Source of the DNA: Roseateles toxinivorans
Lineage (GTDB): Bacteria; Pseudomonadota; Gammaproteobacteria; Burkholderiales; Burkholderiaceae_C
Length of the DNA: 64,000 bases
Assembly: GCF_004362525.1 (NCBI RefSeq)
Contig: NZ_SNXS01000003.1
Location: 744,001 to 808,000 of the forward strand
Direction of reading: 5' to 3'
Numbering within the stretch: the stretch's first letter is position 1; each line of letters starts with the position of its first letter. The notes beneath the pieces were generated by a model. It saw only the letters and a list, made by a program, of their open reading frames with translations. It ran no database searches and had not been told where the DNA came from. The position numbers were made by a program, and so were the translations under genes. This document shows positions 11,711-29,240 of the stretch, in pieces.

Positions 11711-12480
11711 ACCCTGGCCTGGCGCGACTGCTGGTGACGCGGCCGGCCGCGCAGGCCGATGAGTGGGTGGCGGGTTTGAAGGCTGAAGGGCTGGATGCCG
11801 TGGCCCTGCCGCTGATTGCCATCAGCGCCGGCAGCAAGCAGGCCGCGCTGGACCAGGCCTGGCGAGACCTGGCCCTGAGCCGGATGCTGGTCTTCGTCAG
11901 CCCGAATGCGGTGCAGCAGTTCTTTGCCCATCGCCCCGAGGGCCAGGTCTGGCCGGCGCAGACCCTGGCCGCCACCGTTGGCCCTGGCAGCGCCCGTGCG
12001 CTACGCGAGGCCGGGGTTCCGGCCGAGCTGGTGCGCGAGCCCGCCGCCGATGCGCCCAGTTTCGACTCCGAGGCCCTGTGGCAGGTACTGTCGCCGCTGG
12101 ACTGGCAGGGCGCGCGCGTGCTGCTGGTGCGTGGCGATGGTGGCCGCGAGTGGCTGGGCGAGCGCCTGCGAGAGCGCGGCGCCGTGGTCGAGGCGGTGCA
12201 GAGCTACAGCCGCGTGCTGCCGGTGCTGGACGCCGGGCAGCAGCGACTGCTCGATGAGGCGCTGGCGGCACCGCTGGCTCATGTCTGGTTGCTCAGCAGC
12301 GCCGAGGCGATAGGCAATCTTGCGGCCCTGGCGCCGCCCGGTGCCGATTGGTCGCAGGCGCGGGCGGTGGCCACGCACGAACGCATTGCCGAGGCCGCCG
12401 GGGCCCAGGGTTTTGGCCGTGTTGTGCTGGCGCTACCCAAGCTGCATGAGGTGGCGGCGGCGGCTCGGGCCCTCGGCTAA
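11707..12480 (+). CDS. hemD: Uroporphyrinogen-III synthase
   Basis: HemD cyclises hydroxymethylbilane with inversion of ring D to give uroporphyrinogen III. The 257-aa product has the usual two-domain size. The N-terminus [13 protein letters not shown] and the [11 protein letters not shown] stretch match the poorly conserved family, and the position after hemC is decisive. The start is TTG, overlapping the hemC stop (TTGA), so translation is probably coupled and weak. An in-frame ATG appears only much later. Confidence 0.92.
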   Translation: MNPGLARLLVTRPAAQADEWVAGLKAEGLDAVALPLIAISAGSKQAALDQAWRDLALSRMLVFVSPNAVQQFFAHRPEGQVWPAQTLAATVGPGSARALREAGVPAELVREPAADAPSFDSEALWQVLSPLDWQGARVLLVRGDGGREWLGERLRERGAVVEAVQSYSRVLPVLDAGQQRLLDEALAAPLAHVWLLSSAEAIGNLAALAPPGADWSQARAVATHERIAEAAGAQGFGRVVLALPKLHEVAAAARALG

Positions 12481-12503
12481 CGCTCTATACAATCGGCCGA
12501 ACC

Positions 12504-13667
12504 GTGAGCGATACCTCTTCCAACCCCTCCAGCACGCCCTCTGCCGACCCTGCGGCCGGCGCTACATCCGGACCTCAGACCGAGGCTGCAGCCAGTGGCG
12601 TTGCTGCGCCCGCTGTCAAGTCCTCGCGCCACGGCGGGGTGCCGCCAGCGGCCATCGGCCTGCTGGTCTTGCTGACCCTGCTGGCACTGGGCCTGTCATG
12701 GCAGGCGCATGAGCGCGTGCAGCAACTCGAGCAGGAGCTGGTGCGCCGTCAGCAAAGCACCCAGGCTGAGTCCAGCGAGGCCCGGGCCCTGGCGCGCCAG
12801 GCCCAGGATGTGTCGCGCGACAGTGCCGCCAAGCTGGCCCTGGTCGAGGCGCGGCTGTCCGAGGTGGCACTGCAGCGCAGCCAGCTGGAGGAGTTGATCC
12901 AGTCGCTGTCCCGCTCGCGTGACGAGAACGTGCTGGTGGATATCGAGGCCTCGATTCGCGTGGCGCTGCAGCAGTCGGCGATCACCGGCAGCGCCGAGCC
13001 CCTGGTCGCCACCCTGCGCCAGGCCGATGAGCGCCTGGCCCGCTACAAGCAGCCGCGCCTGGAAGGTGTGCGTCGTGCCGTGGCGCGTGATCTGGATCGC
13101 GTCAAGGCGATCAATGTGGTCGATGTGTCTTCGCTGACGATCAAGCTTGACGAGGCGGTGCGCCTGATTGACGAGTTGCCGCTGCTGTCGGTGGCGCAGC
13201 GTGGCAAGGCCGAGACCGACGAGGCCATCGCCAGTGACCGCGCGCCGGCCAAGAAGCGCCCGGTGCCCGCCGCGGCCGAAACCGGCTGGTGGCCCGAGCT
13301 GCAGGCGCAGTGGACGGGGCTGGCCGGCAAGGTCTGGGGCGAGGCCCGCACCTTGCTGCGCGTGACCCGCATCGACAACCCCGAGGCCATGCTGCTGGCG
13401 CCGGAGCAGGCCTTTTTCCTGCGCGAGAACCTGAAGCTGCGCCTGCTCAATGCCCGCCTGGCCCTGCTGAGCCGCCAGTTTGATACCGCCCAGGCCGATC
13501 TGCGCGATGCGCAAAGCGGACTTGAGCGCTATTTCGAGCGCAACTCGCGCAAGGTGCTGGCCGCCAATGAGCTGCTGCGCCAGGTGGCAGGCCAGGCCCG
13601 CCAGGTCAATGTGACCCGCCCCGACGACACCCTGGCCGCCCTGTCGGCTGCGGCCGCGGGCCGCTGA
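12504..13667 (+). CDS. hemX: HemX-like membrane protein (annotated uroporphyrinogen-III C-methyltransferase)
   Basis: This 387-aa protein starts with GTG. The N-terminus is a disordered Ser/Thr/Ala-rich stretch (1-45). One membrane span follows at about 53-68 (AIGLLVLLTLLALGLS), then a coiled coil (about 70-130) and a helical periplasmic domain. Despite the database name, it lacks the SAM-binding methyltransferase fold. The role in haem synthesis is inferred from the conserved hemD-hemX-hemY order. The gap to hemY is 14 nt. Confidence 0.88.
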   Translation: MSDTSSNPSSTPSADPAAGATSGPQTEAAASGVAAPAVKSSRHGGVPPAAIGLLVLLTLLALGLSWQAHERVQQLEQELVRRQQSTQAESSEARALARQAQDVSRDSAAKLALVEARLSEVALQRSQLEELIQSLSRSRDENVLVDIEASIRVALQQSAITGSAEPLVATLRQADERLARYKQPRLEGVRRAVARDLDRVKAINVVDVSSLTIKLDEAVRLIDELPLLSVAQRGKAETDEAIASDRAPAKKRPVPAAAETGWWPELQAQWTGLAGKVWGEARTLLRVTRIDNPEAMLLAPEQAFFLRENLKLRLLNARLALLSRQFDTAQADLRDAQSGLERYFERNSRKVLAANELLRQVAGQARQVNVTRPDDTLAALSAAAAGR

Positions 13668-13681
13668 GCGGAGCCCACAGC

Positions 13682-14926
13682 ATGCGCGCGGTGATCTGGT
13701 TGGTGCTGTTGTTCGCTGTGGCCGTGGTGGCCGCGCTGACCCTGGGCAGCAATGACGGTCTGGTGACCATCTACTGGAGCGGCTGGCGGCTCGACGTGTC
13801 GCTGAACCTGTTCCTGCTGGTGCTGATCGGCAGCTGCTTTGCCCTGGTCACCGTGATACAGGCGATGGACCGGCTGACCGGCCTGCCGCGGCGGGCGCGC
13901 GAGTGGCGCCTGGGCCAGCGTGAGCGCAGCGCCCAGGCGGCCTTGCGCGATTCGCTGTCGGAGTTTTTCGGTGCGCGCTACAGCCGTGCGCAGAAATCGG
14001 CCCTGCGCGCCCTGGCCATCCAGGCGCAGACGCCCGAGCTGGCCCCCGATCCGGCCTTCATGGCCCTGGGCCATGTGCTGGCCGCCGGCAGCGCCCACCG
14101 CCTGCAGGACCGCAAGGGCCGCGATGAACAGCTGCAGATGGCACTGGATCTGGGCCAGCGTTATCCGGCCGCGCGCTCGGCGGAAGAGGGTGCCCGCCTG
14201 CTGGCCTCGGAATGGGCGCTGGAGGACCGCGACGCCACCCGCGCGCTGGCCCTGCTGGCCGATCTGCCGCCGGGCGTGGCCCGCCGCACCCAGGCCCTGC
14301 GCCTGAAGCTGCAGGCCACCCGCCTGTCCAGCCAGCCGCTGGAGGCGCTGCGCACGGCGCGGCTGCTTGCCAAGCACCAGGGCTTCTCGCGGGTGGCGGC
14401 GCAGGGCCTGCTGCGCTCGCTGGCCTTCGAGGCGCTGGAGACGGCGCGCGACGTGGACCAGCTGCGGGTGATCTGGCAGCAGCTCGACTCGGCCGACCGA
14501 CGTGATGTGTTCGTGGCAGCCCGTGCCGCCCAGTGCGCGGCGCGTCTGGGCGCGCCCGAGGACGGTCGCGGCTGGCTGCGCCCGTTCTGGGAGAAGGTCG
14601 GCGAGCTGGGTGCCGACGAGCGCTCTTCGCTGAGCGAGGCGTTCGCCCATGCGGTGCCCGGCATGGGGCCGGAGTGGCTGCCGCGCCTGGAGGCGGCAGC
14701 CCATGCCTTCCCGCGGGACGCCTCGATCGCCTTTGCCCTGGGCCATGCCCTGGCCGAACGCCAGCTCTGGGGCAAGGCCCGGCTGATGCTGGAGCAGGCC
14801 GGCGAGGACCGCGATCTGCCCGCCAGCGTTCGCCGCCGCAGCTGGCTGACCCTGGCCCGCATGGCCGAGCGTGATGACGATGTGGAACGCCGCGCCCGCT
14901 GTTACGAGGCCGCCGCCAACGCCTGA
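13682..14926 (+). CDS. hemY: HemY, membrane-anchored TPR protein of haem biosynthesis
   Basis: This 414-aa protein has two N-terminal membrane spans (about 4-21 and 39-58), with the conserved HemY_N pattern NDGLVTIYWSGWRLDVSLN between them. A long helical TPR-like cytoplasmic domain follows (about 80-410). It is the proteobacterial HemY and is unrelated to the Bacillus protoporphyrinogen oxidase of that name. It is thought to organise late haem enzymes, but the precise role is unsettled. It ends the hemCDXY operon. A 16-base palindrome (14925-14940, gaatttcgcgaaattc) overlaps its stop codon. Confidence 0.92.
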   Translation: MRAVIWLVLLFAVAVVAALTLGSNDGLVTIYWSGWRLDVSLNLFLLVLIGSCFALVTVIQAMDRLTGLPRRAREWRLGQRERSAQAALRDSLSEFFGARYSRAQKSALRALAIQAQTPELAPDPAFMALGHVLAAGSAHRLQDRKGRDEQLQMALDLGQRYPAARSAEEGARLLASEWALEDRDATRALALLADLPPGVARRTQALRLKLQATRLSSQPLEALRTARLLAKHQGFSRVAAQGLLRSLAFEALETARDVDQLRVIWQQLDSADRRDVFVAARAAQCAARLGAPEDGRGWLRPFWEKVGELGADERSSLSEAFAHAVPGMGPEWLPRLEAAAHAFPRDASIAFALGHALAERQLWGKARLMLEQAGEDRDLPASVRRRSWLTLARMAERDDDVERRARCYEAAANA

Positions 14927-14980
14927 ATTTCGCGAAATTCTCGTGATTCACCAAAAAGTCATGCTATAGTCGCAGGCTTC

Positions 14981-15057
14981 GCGGCTGTAGCTCAGCTGGA
15001 TAGAGTACTTGGCTACGAACCAAGGGGTCGTGGGTTCGATTCCTGCCAGCCGCACCA
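14981..15057 (+). tRNA. tRNA-Arg (anticodon ACG)
   Basis: This is a 77-nt cloverleaf with encoded CCA. The acceptor stem GCGGCTG pairs with CAGCCGC, followed by discriminator A and CCA. The anticodon stem-loop is CTTGG-CTACGAA-CCAAG, with ACG reading Arg CGN codons (A34 expected to become inosine). The T-arm carries GGTTCGATTCC. A TATAGT -10 box lies at 14965-14970. It is followed directly by a terminator and separates the haem operon from the photosynthesis cluster. Confidence 0.97.
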
Positions 15058-15064
15058 AAAAGTG

Positions 15065-15098
15065 AATGGGTCAGAAGTGAAAGCTTCTGACCCATTTT
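15065..15098 (+). terminator. Rho-independent terminator after tRNA-Arg
   Basis: A perfect 13-bp inverted repeat (arms 15065-15077 and 15084-15096, six-base loop) is followed by a short T run. It ends the tRNA transcript and may also stop minus-strand transcription from puhE. Confidence 0.85.
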
Positions 15099-15145
15099 GC
15101 GTTTGCGGAGGACTTTCGGGCTCAGTGTTCGCTTCGACCCCAGCC

Positions 15146-15919
15146 TCAGGGCTTGGAGTGCCGCGACGATGCGCGCAGGCTCCAGTTCCACAGCCGCTCC
15201 GACGGCAGCGGCAGCACCATGAACCAGTGCTCCAGCACGGCCAGGCTGAGCATCGCAGCCACCAGGCTGGCGGCGGTGGCCTCGAAGGCGGTGGCATCGA
15301 TGTTCAGCGCGGCCTGCCACACGCTGGCCGCCAACAGGGTGGAGCCGATCACCGCCACCGGGAACAGCGCATTGCTGGGCCGTTGGCGGAAGTAGCTGTG
15401 CATATAACGCAGGTGCTCGGGCAGAAATTGTTCGTTGAGATTGCGCACGCCCAGAAACACATTCAGCTTGGCCGACAGGCGCATCAGCCACAGTGCGGCA
15501 AATGTCCATAGCGCCACCTGGTTCGGCTGCTGCCAGGTCAGCGCCAGCAGGGCGGCGGCCAGCACCAGCAGGGCCAGCTCGTGGTACAGGATGGCCATCA
15601 CCGCATGGCCGGCGCGGGCCCAGCCGCGCGCGCCGGGCGGGCAGGCGCTGCGCCTGGGGCCGGTCACATAGCCGAGCAGAAAGCCCAGCTCCTGCCAGGC
15701 CCAGACCATCAGCGCGGCGGTGAAGGCGAAATAGGCGCCGCTGACCCGGGTGTCGTCCGCGCTGGCGGCCACGCCGCACAGAGCTACCCCAAGCAGCACC
15801 GTGGCGGCCAGCATCTGCCATTTGTGGGTGGCGCGCGGCATGCCGTTGAGGTACATGATCACGCCGGTGCTGAACCACCACAGCAACACCGTGTAGAGAA
15901 GGGGCCAGCCGTGGCGCAT
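15146..15919 (-). CDS. puhE: PuhE, photosynthetic complex assembly protein (DUF3623)
   Basis: This 257-aa polytopic membrane protein has six or so hydrophobic spans. Recognised by features of the PuhE family: an N-terminal span ending in TGVIMYLNG, WAWQELGFLLGYVTGPRR, and the central ALWLMRLSAKLNVFLGVRN followed by FLPEHLRYMHSYFRQR. In Rhodobacter, loss of PuhE alters reaction-centre and LH1 assembly and raises bacteriochlorophyll synthesis. It is the last gene of the bchF-to-puhE operon, 19 nt after acsF. Confidence 0.93.
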   Translation of the reverse strand: MRHGWPLLYTVLLWWFSTGVIMYLNGMPRATHKWQMLAATVLLGVALCGVAASADDTRVSGAYFAFTAALMVWAWQELGFLLGYVTGPRRSACPPGARGWARAGHAVMAILYHELALLVLAAALLALTWQQPNQVALWTFAALWLMRLSAKLNVFLGVRNLNEQFLPEHLRYMHSYFRQRPSNALFPVAVIGSTLLAASVWQAALNIDATAFEATAASLVAAMLSLAVLEHWFMVLPLPSERLWNWSLRASSRHSKP

Positions 15920-15938
15920 CGCGTGCTCCGTAGCCTGG

Positions 15939-17015
15939 CTACCAGCTCGGCGCCACGCGCATCTGCGCCGGCAGCGCGTGCTGGCGCACCGGCAGCAGAT
16001 AGAGGCGGCCGAAGGTCAGGGCCGCGCCGACCGCGCAGCGCGCCTGCTGCAGCCGACCGATCAGCCCGCCGCGTGCCTTGGCGGCGTTCGCGGCGGCCTG
16101 CCAGTGGCACAGCCGCTCCATGCCGGCGCGGAACACCGGATGGTCGGTGTCCAGGCTGATCGGGAAGACCTGGCGCGAGATCTCGGTGGTGATGTCGAAG
16201 ACCTTGTAGTCGTAGTCGGTCGGATCCATGCCCAGCGCCTCGGACAGCCAGGGCCGCGTGTGGTCGCGCACATACATGGTGGCGTACACGGCGAGCAGGA
16301 AGAAGCGTATCCACAGCACATTGGCCCCGCGCAGCAGCTCGGGCTGGGCGCGCATGATCAGCGCGAACGATTCACCGTGGCGGAATTCGTCATTGCACCA
16401 GCGCTCGAACCAGCGAAAGATCGGATGGAAGCGCAGCTCCGGGTGGCGCTCCAGCTGGCGGTAGATGGTGATGTAGCGGGCATAGCCGATCTTTTCGGAC
16501 AGATAGGTCGCGTAGAAGATGTACTTGGGCTTGAAGTAGGTATACGCCTTGGTGCGCTTCAGATTGACCAGGTCCACGCCCAGGCCGAAGTCCTTCAGCG
16601 ACTGGTTGATGAAGCCGGCGTGGCGCGATTCGTCGCGCGTCATATAGCGCATCAGCCGCTTGATGTCGGGGTTGCTGACGTTCTTCTGGATCTCGTTGTA
16701 GAGCACGCAGCCGGAGTATTCGCTGGTCAGCGAGCTGACCAGGAACTCCTGGAAGTCGCGCCGCAGCTGCGGCGACCACTGGGCGGCCAGTGCCGTCGCC
16801 TCGGCCGTGAACTCCGCCGTGCGCTGGAAGTGGTCGTGGTTGTTGTCGCCCTCGTACTCGGCCAGCATGGCGTCCCATTCGGCGCGTATCGAGCTGACAT
16901 CCAGCTTGTCCATGGCCGCGTAGTCGGTGGTGTAAAAGCGCGGCGTCAGCACCGTCTCGGCCTTGGCCAGGCGGGCAGCGTCTTCAGGGCTTTGCAACTC
17001 AGCGGGGCTGTTCAT
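15939..17015 (-). CDS. acsF: Oxygen-dependent Mg-protoporphyrin IX monomethyl ester cyclase
   Basis: AcsF forms the isocyclic ring E (giving divinyl protochlorophyllide) using O2. It is a 358-aa diiron protein whose E-X2-H motifs are visible at E129-H132 (DESRHAGF) and E210-H213 (DEFRHGESF), with further carboxylates in LTSEYSG. Its presence shows that bacteriochlorophyll can be made under oxygen; the anaerobic enzyme BchE is not in the window. The start overlaps the end of puhC by 17 nt. Such enzymes often need a small partner (BciE/Ycf54), which I do not see here. Confidence 0.97.
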   Translation of the reverse strand: MNSPAELQSPEDAARLAKAETVLTPRFYTTDYAAMDKLDVSSIRAEWDAMLAEYEGDNNHDHFQRTAEFTAEATALAAQWSPQLRRDFQEFLVSSLTSEYSGCVLYNEIQKNVSNPDIKRLMRYMTRDESRHAGFINQSLKDFGLGVDLVNLKRTKAYTYFKPKYIFYATYLSEKIGYARYITIYRQLERHPELRFHPIFRWFERWCNDEFRHGESFALIMRAQPELLRGANVLWIRFFLLAVYATMYVRDHTRPWLSEALGMDPTDYDYKVFDITTEISRQVFPISLDTDHPVFRAGMERLCHWQAAANAAKARGGLIGRLQQARCAVGAALTFGRLYLLPVRQHALPAQMRVAPSW

Positions 17016-17481
17016 GGCTGACTCCTGCCTGGTTTTGCGTATGGGGCTGCATCAACTTGGCGAACACCGCCGAGTTGCTGGGGCCGAATGATTCGAGATC
17101 GATGCGGCGGCCGGTGCCGGGGTCCTGCAGGGTCAGCCGGCCATCGGCCCGGCCGAGCAGCTGGAACGGGGTCTCGGGCCCCAGGCCCTGGCGCTTGCGC
17201 TCGCGCACCAGGCCGCGCATGGTGCTGCGCAGAAAGCCGTTGGTGCCAGGGGCCACGGTGTCCAGCACGGCGCCGCTGGCGGCATCGAGCACGGCGATGC
17301 TGCCATCGTCATGGTCCTGAAAGCGCAGGGACAGGGTGCTGACCGTCGCGGCATCGGCCTGCTGGACGGCACTGAGGCCGCCCAGACGCACGGCGCTGAC
17401 GCTGACCAGGCTGACCAGCACCAGCGCGGCCATGGCGGCCAGCGGCAGCTTGGGCAGGTTGGAATTCAGGCTGGGGTTCAT
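16999..17481 (-). CDS. puhC: PuhC, photosynthetic complex assembly protein
   Basis: This 160-aa protein has one N-terminal membrane span (about 12-32) and a periplasmic domain with the PuhC pattern: [19 protein letters not shown], then [19 protein letters not shown], then [11 protein letters not shown]. PuhC is needed for efficient reaction-centre/LH1 assembly in Rhodobacter. It lies 12 nt after puhB in the order puhA-puhB-puhC-acsF-puhE, as in many purple bacteria. Confidence 0.93.
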   Translation of the reverse strand: MNPSLNSNLPKLPLAAMAALVLVSLVSVSAVRLGGLSAVQQADAATVSTLSLRFQDHDDGSIAVLDAASGAVLDTVAPGTNGFLRSTMRGLVRERKRQGLGPETPFQLLGRADGRLTLQDPGTGRRIDLESFGPSNSAVFAKLMQPHTQNQAGVSHEQPR

Positions 17482-17493
17482 GGCAACTCCTGA

Positions 17494-18186
17494 TCAGGCC
17501 GGGCTCAGCGAGTGCTGAGGTGTGGCTTCTTGCTCGGGAACAGCGCGCAGCGGCAAAGCGACCGTACGCTCGGCGCGGGTGGCTTGGTCGCGTTGCAGCG
17601 CCTGGGCCAGGGTCTGGGCGACGGCCTGGGCATCGGGCAGCGCGCGCAGCATCGGCTGGGTGCGCTTGAGCTGCCAGGGCCGCACATGGGGCCACAGATG
17701 CAGGTAGGCGATGCGGTCGCTGCCCGTCAGGCTCAGCACGATGCCGCCGCCGCCGTTGCCGCGTCGGCGCAGGGCCACCGCGCCGATCTGCGCGAACGGC
17801 AGGTTGAAGGTGATGCTCAGGACCACGCCCAGGCGCATCACGATGCGGCGGTTGGTGATGGTGTAGACGCTGGTGCGGGCGATCAGCCAGGCGATCGTGC
17901 CCAGCAGCGCCAGCGCCAATGCGATCAGCGGCAGCATGCCGGCCATCGCCGTCAGCGTCTGCCAGGCGCTTGCGCCGTCGTACCAGCTGCTGACGCCGCG
18001 CCAGCCCAGCAGCAGGCCGAAGTAGACCAGCAGCCCGTCCAGATGCAGGGCCTGCCGGGCCATCTGCAGCGGCTCCGGACTGCCCTGCCAGAGCAGGGTC
18101 TCGCCGGCCGGCAGGGTCTCGGGCAGGCCGTGGACGGCCTCGAACTCGTGCTCGTGTTCGGGTGTCAGCAGATTGACGGCCTTCAC
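17494..18186 (-). CDS. puhB: PuhB, reaction-centre assembly factor with PH-like domain
   Basis: This is a 230-aa protein. An N-terminal cytoplasmic stretch carries GLPETLPAGETLLWQGSP, characteristic of the bacterial PH (YdbS-like) family. Two or three membrane spans follow (about 50-110), then the PH-like segment (YTITNRRIVMRLGVVLSITFNLPF split across about 113-136). PuhB assists reaction-centre assembly in Rhodobacter. ATG overlaps the puhA stop (ATGA). Confidence 0.93.
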   Translation of the reverse strand: MKAVNLLTPEHEHEFEAVHGLPETLPAGETLLWQGSPEPLQMARQALHLDGLLVYFGLLLGWRGVSSWYDGASAWQTLTAMAGMLPLIALALALLGTIAWLIARTSVYTITNRRIVMRLGVVLSITFNLPFAQIGAVALRRRGNGGGGIVLSLTGSDRIAYLHLWPHVRPWQLKRTQPMLRALPDAQAVAQTLAQALQRDQATRAERTVALPLRAVPEQEATPQHSLSPA

Positions 18187-18938
18187 AGCAGCGGCTCCTG
18201 GCGCGACGGCGTGGCGTACAGGGTGCCGGCGCCGTAGTAGGCCATGATCTTTTCCTCTTCCAGCAGGGTCACCTGCTCGGCGTGCCTGGTGGACGGCACG
18301 TTGGCGAACTGCGCACCGAGGATGGAATTGACGCCGATGCGGCGCTGCTGCACGCGGGCGAAGTTCATCGGCAGCAGCACGCGGCGGCCGCCGGTGGTTT
18401 CAAGCTCCAGGTAGCGGAACAGCATCTCCGAACGGTCGACCCACAGATCGACAATCCGACCGCCGGTCTCGCCATCGGCACCTATCACCGGCAGGCCGCG
18501 CGGATCGATGTCCTGTTTGGCGACACCGAAGCCGCCGGCCACCCGCAGCGGCACGATCTTGGGCAGGCCCTCGAAGGTCAGGTCGGCCACGTCCGCACGG
18601 TCGTTCCAGGAGCCCGGCCCCACGCCGGCCAGCAGCAAGTTGCCGCTGGGCTGCAGCGGCGCGCCGCGCCACACGCCCTCGTGCAGCGGCGGCTGGTTGG
18701 CGGCCTTGTTGTTGGGCGCCTGCACGGTGTCGCCGTTGGCCAGCTTGTAGGTCTTGGGTGTCGGCACGGCGGGCCAGCCCTGCACCGTGATGTGCTCCGA
18801 GCGGTCGGACTCCAGCGGATAGCCCTCGCGCTTGTTCTCTCGGTGCAGGTAGTAGATCAGCCCCGCGAAGAAGATCCAGAAGGCGTAGAGCGCGAGTTGC
18901 GCCACGTCGATATAGCCTGTGATGGCACCGGTTTGCAT
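18183..18938 (-). CDS. puhA: Photosynthetic reaction centre H subunit
   Basis: The H subunit caps the cytoplasmic face of the L-M reaction centre and guides proton delivery to QB. The 251-aa length is normal. There is a single N-terminal membrane helix (about 11-31, LALYAFWIFFAGLIYYLHRE) preceded by MQTGAITGYIDVA. A cytoplasmic PRC-barrel domain includes LPVIGADGETGGRIVDLWVD and VNSILGAQFANVP. It is 9 nt downstream of lhaA and overlaps puhB. Confidence 0.97.
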   Translation of the reverse strand: MQTGAITGYIDVAQLALYAFWIFFAGLIYYLHRENKREGYPLESDRSEHITVQGWPAVPTPKTYKLANGDTVQAPNNKAANQPPLHEGVWRGAPLQPSGNLLLAGVGPGSWNDRADVADLTFEGLPKIVPLRVAGGFGVAKQDIDPRGLPVIGADGETGGRIVDLWVDRSEMLFRYLELETTGGRRVLLPMNFARVQQRRIGVNSILGAQFANVPSTRHAEQVTLLEEEKIMAYYGAGTLYATPSRQEPLL

Positions 18939-18947
18939 GTGTAGCTC

Positions 18948-20413
18948 CTAGCCAGGAAACTCGGCCAGCCCGAAGCGCTGACCTGACGGACGGGGCGCGC
19001 CTGCCGGGCGCACCAGGGGACCGATGGCGATCAGCGTGCCGAACAGCAGCGCGATCTCCAGGTGATAGACGACGCTGTAGGCGACCTGCGGCTCCGACAT
19101 CGCGGTGCCGAGCCAGCCAGTAGCAGCCAGCGTCTCGAAACCGTCGCGCAGCGCGCCGCCCAGGGCCACCGCCATGCCGCCGGCCGTGGCCTGCATCGCG
19201 CCCCAGGCGCCCAGGGCCAGGCCGGCCAGGCCTTCGCGCTCCAGGCTCATGGCCACGAACAGGGTGCTGACGGCGAACAGTCCGCCGCCCAGGCCGATCA
19301 GGAAATTGCCGAAGCGGAACAGCAGGCTCGAATCGAGCGGGGCGGCGAAGATCACCGCCGAGAAGGCGCAGACGCCGACCAGCACACCGATGGCGGCCAG
19401 GCGATGGGCGTCGAAGCCGCGCTGCAGCAACCGGGCGGCGATGGCGAAGGCCAGCACCGAGCCCAGGGCCATGCCGGCCGTCAGCAAACTTGTGGCGCCC
19501 ACCGACAGCCCCAGGATCGCGCCGCCATAGGGCTCCAGCACGATGTCCTGCATATTGAAGGCGGCCGTGCCCAGTGCTACGGCGAGCAGGAAGCGGCGCG
19601 TCTTCCGCTGCCCGGCAAAGCGCCGCCAGACTTCGCGGAACGATGGCTGCGGTGCCGCGTCGGCCCGGCGGCTGACGCTGCCGCGGGCCTCCTGCTTCCA
19701 GAGCGCGATGGTGTTGAACAGCATGGTCAGCATCGCCGCGCCTTGCACCACACCGGCCAGGCGGGTGGCACTGAAGTCTTGCAGCACCAGGCTGAACAGC
19801 AGGCTGGACATCGCCATGCCGACCAGCAGCATCACATACATCAGTGCGACGACGCGCGGCCGGGTCTCCGGCGTGGCCTGATCAGTGGCCAGGGCCAGGC
19901 CGGCAGTCTGGGTGGTCTGCATGCCGGCACCGACCATCACAAAGGCCAGGCACGCCGCGATATGGCCGATGACGGCGCCGCCCGGCTGGGTGTCGGCGCC
20001 CGGGGTCAGCAGTATCAGCGCAAACGGCATGATGGCCAGGCCGCCGAACTGCAAGAGCGAGCCGAACCAGAGATAGGGCACCCGCCGCCAGCCCAGCGCC
20101 GACAGATGGATGTCGGAGCGGTAGCCGATCAAGGCGCGAAACGGCGCGGCCAGCAGCGGCAGCGCCACCATCAGTGCCACGAGCCAGGTAGCAACGCCCA
20201 GCTCGACGATCATCACCCGGTTCAGGGTGCCGACCAGCAGCGCATAGGCCATGCCGACCGAGACCTGGAACAGGGCCAGCCGCATCAGCCGCGGCAGCGG
20301 CAATTCCTTGGTCGCCACATCGGCAAAGGGCAGGAACTGCGTGCCCAGGCGCGTCCACTTCAAGGCCAGCCTGTCGTTCAGCTGCCTGGCGGCGGTGACA
20401 GGCTTGACGGCGC

Positions 20414-20417
<4 letters not shown>
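18948..20417 (-). CDS. lhaA: LhaA, light-harvesting 1 assembly transporter-like protein (BCD/PucC family MFS)
   Basis: This 489-aa protein has about 12 membrane spans. The N-terminus LGTQFLPFADVATKELPLPRLMRL, split at about 22-45, and GYRSDIHLSALGWRRVPYLW are hallmarks of the PucC/LhaA branch (bacteriochlorophyll delivery) of the major facilitator superfamily. LhaA (ORF1696 in Rhodobacter) is needed for LH1 assembly. Position between bchM and puhA is the classic one. ATG overlaps the bchM stop (ATGA). Confidence 0.95.
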
Positions 20418-25781
<5,364 letters not shown>

Positions 25782-25791
25782 TGCATCTTCC

Positions 25792-27348
25792 CTAGCGGCT
25801 AAAGTGCGCTTTGGCGTCATAGAGTGTCTCGATGGTGATCACCGGTACGGCTTTGCTCAGGGCATACGCTTCGGTGTTGCGGCGGGCCTTGCCGCGCACG
25901 AAGAAGGGGATCTTGCGAAGCTCCTTCTCGGCATCAGGGGCCCAGGCTGCCGGGATCGCGGCGGCTGGACCTTCTTGCTTGTCGGGTTCTGGCGCGGGCA
26001 GCGCGATGGGGACTGGCTTGGCGGCGCCGCCGAGGTGCGAGGGCGCGGCGTCTTCATGGAACTCGAAGTCGCCGCGGAACATGCCGATCAGATGTTCCTC
26101 CAGTCCCATCATCAGCGGATGGACCCAGCTGTCGAACAGCACATTGGCACCCTCGAAACCCATCTGCGGCGAGTAGCGGGCCGGGAAGTCCTGCACATGG
26201 ACCGGCGCCGAGATCACCGCGCAGGGCAGGCCCAGGCGCTTGGCGATGTGGCGCTCCATCTGCGTGCCCAGCACCAACTCCGGGCCTGCGGCCGTGATCG
26301 CGGCCTCGACCTCCAGATAGTCATCGCTGATCAGGGCCTCGACGCCGTACTGCGCCGCTGCCTCGCGCACATCGCGGGCGAATTCGCGGCTGTAGCTGCC
26401 CAGGCCGACGACCTTGAAGCCCAGCTCGCGGGCGGCCACGCGGGCGGCAGCAATCGCGTGCGTGGCGTCGCCGAACACGAACACGCGCTTGCCGGTCAGG
26501 TAGTTGGAATCGACCGACTTCGCATACCAGGCCGAGCGGGCCTGCGCTTCGGTCGCCGCCGCATCCGGGTCCAGCCCCGCCAGCTGTGCGACCTCTCGAA
26601 CAAAGGCCCGCGTGGCGGCCACGCCTATCGGTATCGTCTTCGTCGCCGGCTGACCCAGATTGCGCGTCAGCCAGCTGGCGGCCTGGTGCGCAGTCTCGGG
26701 GTAGAGCACAACATTGAAGTCGGCATCGGCCAGCCGTGCCAGGTCTTGCGGCGAGGCGCCCAGCGGCGCGACCACATTGACGGCCAGGCCGATCTGTTCG
26801 AGCAGCTGGCGGATCTCGCGCACATCGTCGCGGTGGCGGAAGCCCAGCGACGTGGGGCCCAGGATGTTGCAGCGTGGCTGACCGCCTTTTTCGCGCGGCT
26901 GCGTCGGCTTCACAGCCAGCGTGCGCACCAGCTGATAGAAGGTCTCGGCCGCCCCCCAGTTCTCCTTGCGCTGGTAGGCCGGCAGCTCCAGCGGTATGAC
27001 CGGGATGGGCAGGGCCAGTGCCTGGGCCAGGCCGCCGGGATCGTCCTGTATCAGCTCGGCCGTGCAGGAGGCGCCGACCAGCATCGCCTGCGGTCTGAAG
27101 CGCTCGAAGGCCTCGCGGGTGGCGTTCTTGAACAGGTCGGCGGTGTCGCCGCCCAGGTCGCGGGCCTGGAAGGTGGTGTAGGTCACCGGCGGGCGCTTGG
27201 CCTGGCGCTCAATCATCGTGAACAGCAGGTCGGCATAGGTGTCGCCCTGGGGGGCATGCAGCACGTAGTGGACCTCGCGCATCGCGGTGGCAATGCGCAT
27301 CGCGCCGACGTGCGGCGGGCCTTCGTAAGTCCAGAGGGTGAGTTGCAT
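25792..27348 (-). CDS. bchB: Light-independent protochlorophyllide reductase subunit B
   Basis: BchB forms the NifK-like half of the BchNB catalytic heterotetramer and binds protochlorophyllide. At 518 aa it starts [18 protein letters not shown]. Asp36 (PQGDTYAD) is the unusual aspartate ligand of the NB 4Fe-4S cluster known from Rhodobacter/Thermosynechococcus structures, and a conserved Cys lies in [12 protein letters not shown]-terminal helical extension with a Pro/Ala-rich linker precedes the conserved end [19 protein letters not shown], split, as expected. It is 15 nt downstream of bchN. Confidence 0.97.
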   Translation of the reverse strand: MQLTLWTYEGPPHVGAMRIATAMREVHYVLHAPQGDTYADLLFTMIERQAKRPPVTYTTFQARDLGGDTADLFKNATREAFERFRPQAMLVGASCTAELIQDDPGGLAQALALPIPVIPLELPAYQRKENWGAAETFYQLVRTLAVKPTQPREKGGQPRCNILGPTSLGFRHRDDVREIRQLLEQIGLAVNVVAPLGASPQDLARLADADFNVVLYPETAHQAASWLTRNLGQPATKTIPIGVAATRAFVREVAQLAGLDPDAAATEAQARSAWYAKSVDSNYLTGKRVFVFGDATHAIAAARVAARELGFKVVGLGSYSREFARDVREAAAQYGVEALISDDYLEVEAAITAAGPELVLGTQMERHIAKRLGLPCAVISAPVHVQDFPARYSPQMGFEGANVLFDSWVHPLMMGLEEHLIGMFRGDFEFHEDAAPSHLGGAAKPVPIALPAPEPDKQEGPAAAIPAAWAPDAEKELRKIPFFVRGKARRNTEAYALSKAVPVITIETLYDAKAHFSR

Positions 27349-27363
27349 GGCGCTGTTTCCTGC

Positions 27364-29233
<1,870 letters not shown>

Positions 29234-29240
29234 GGACCTG

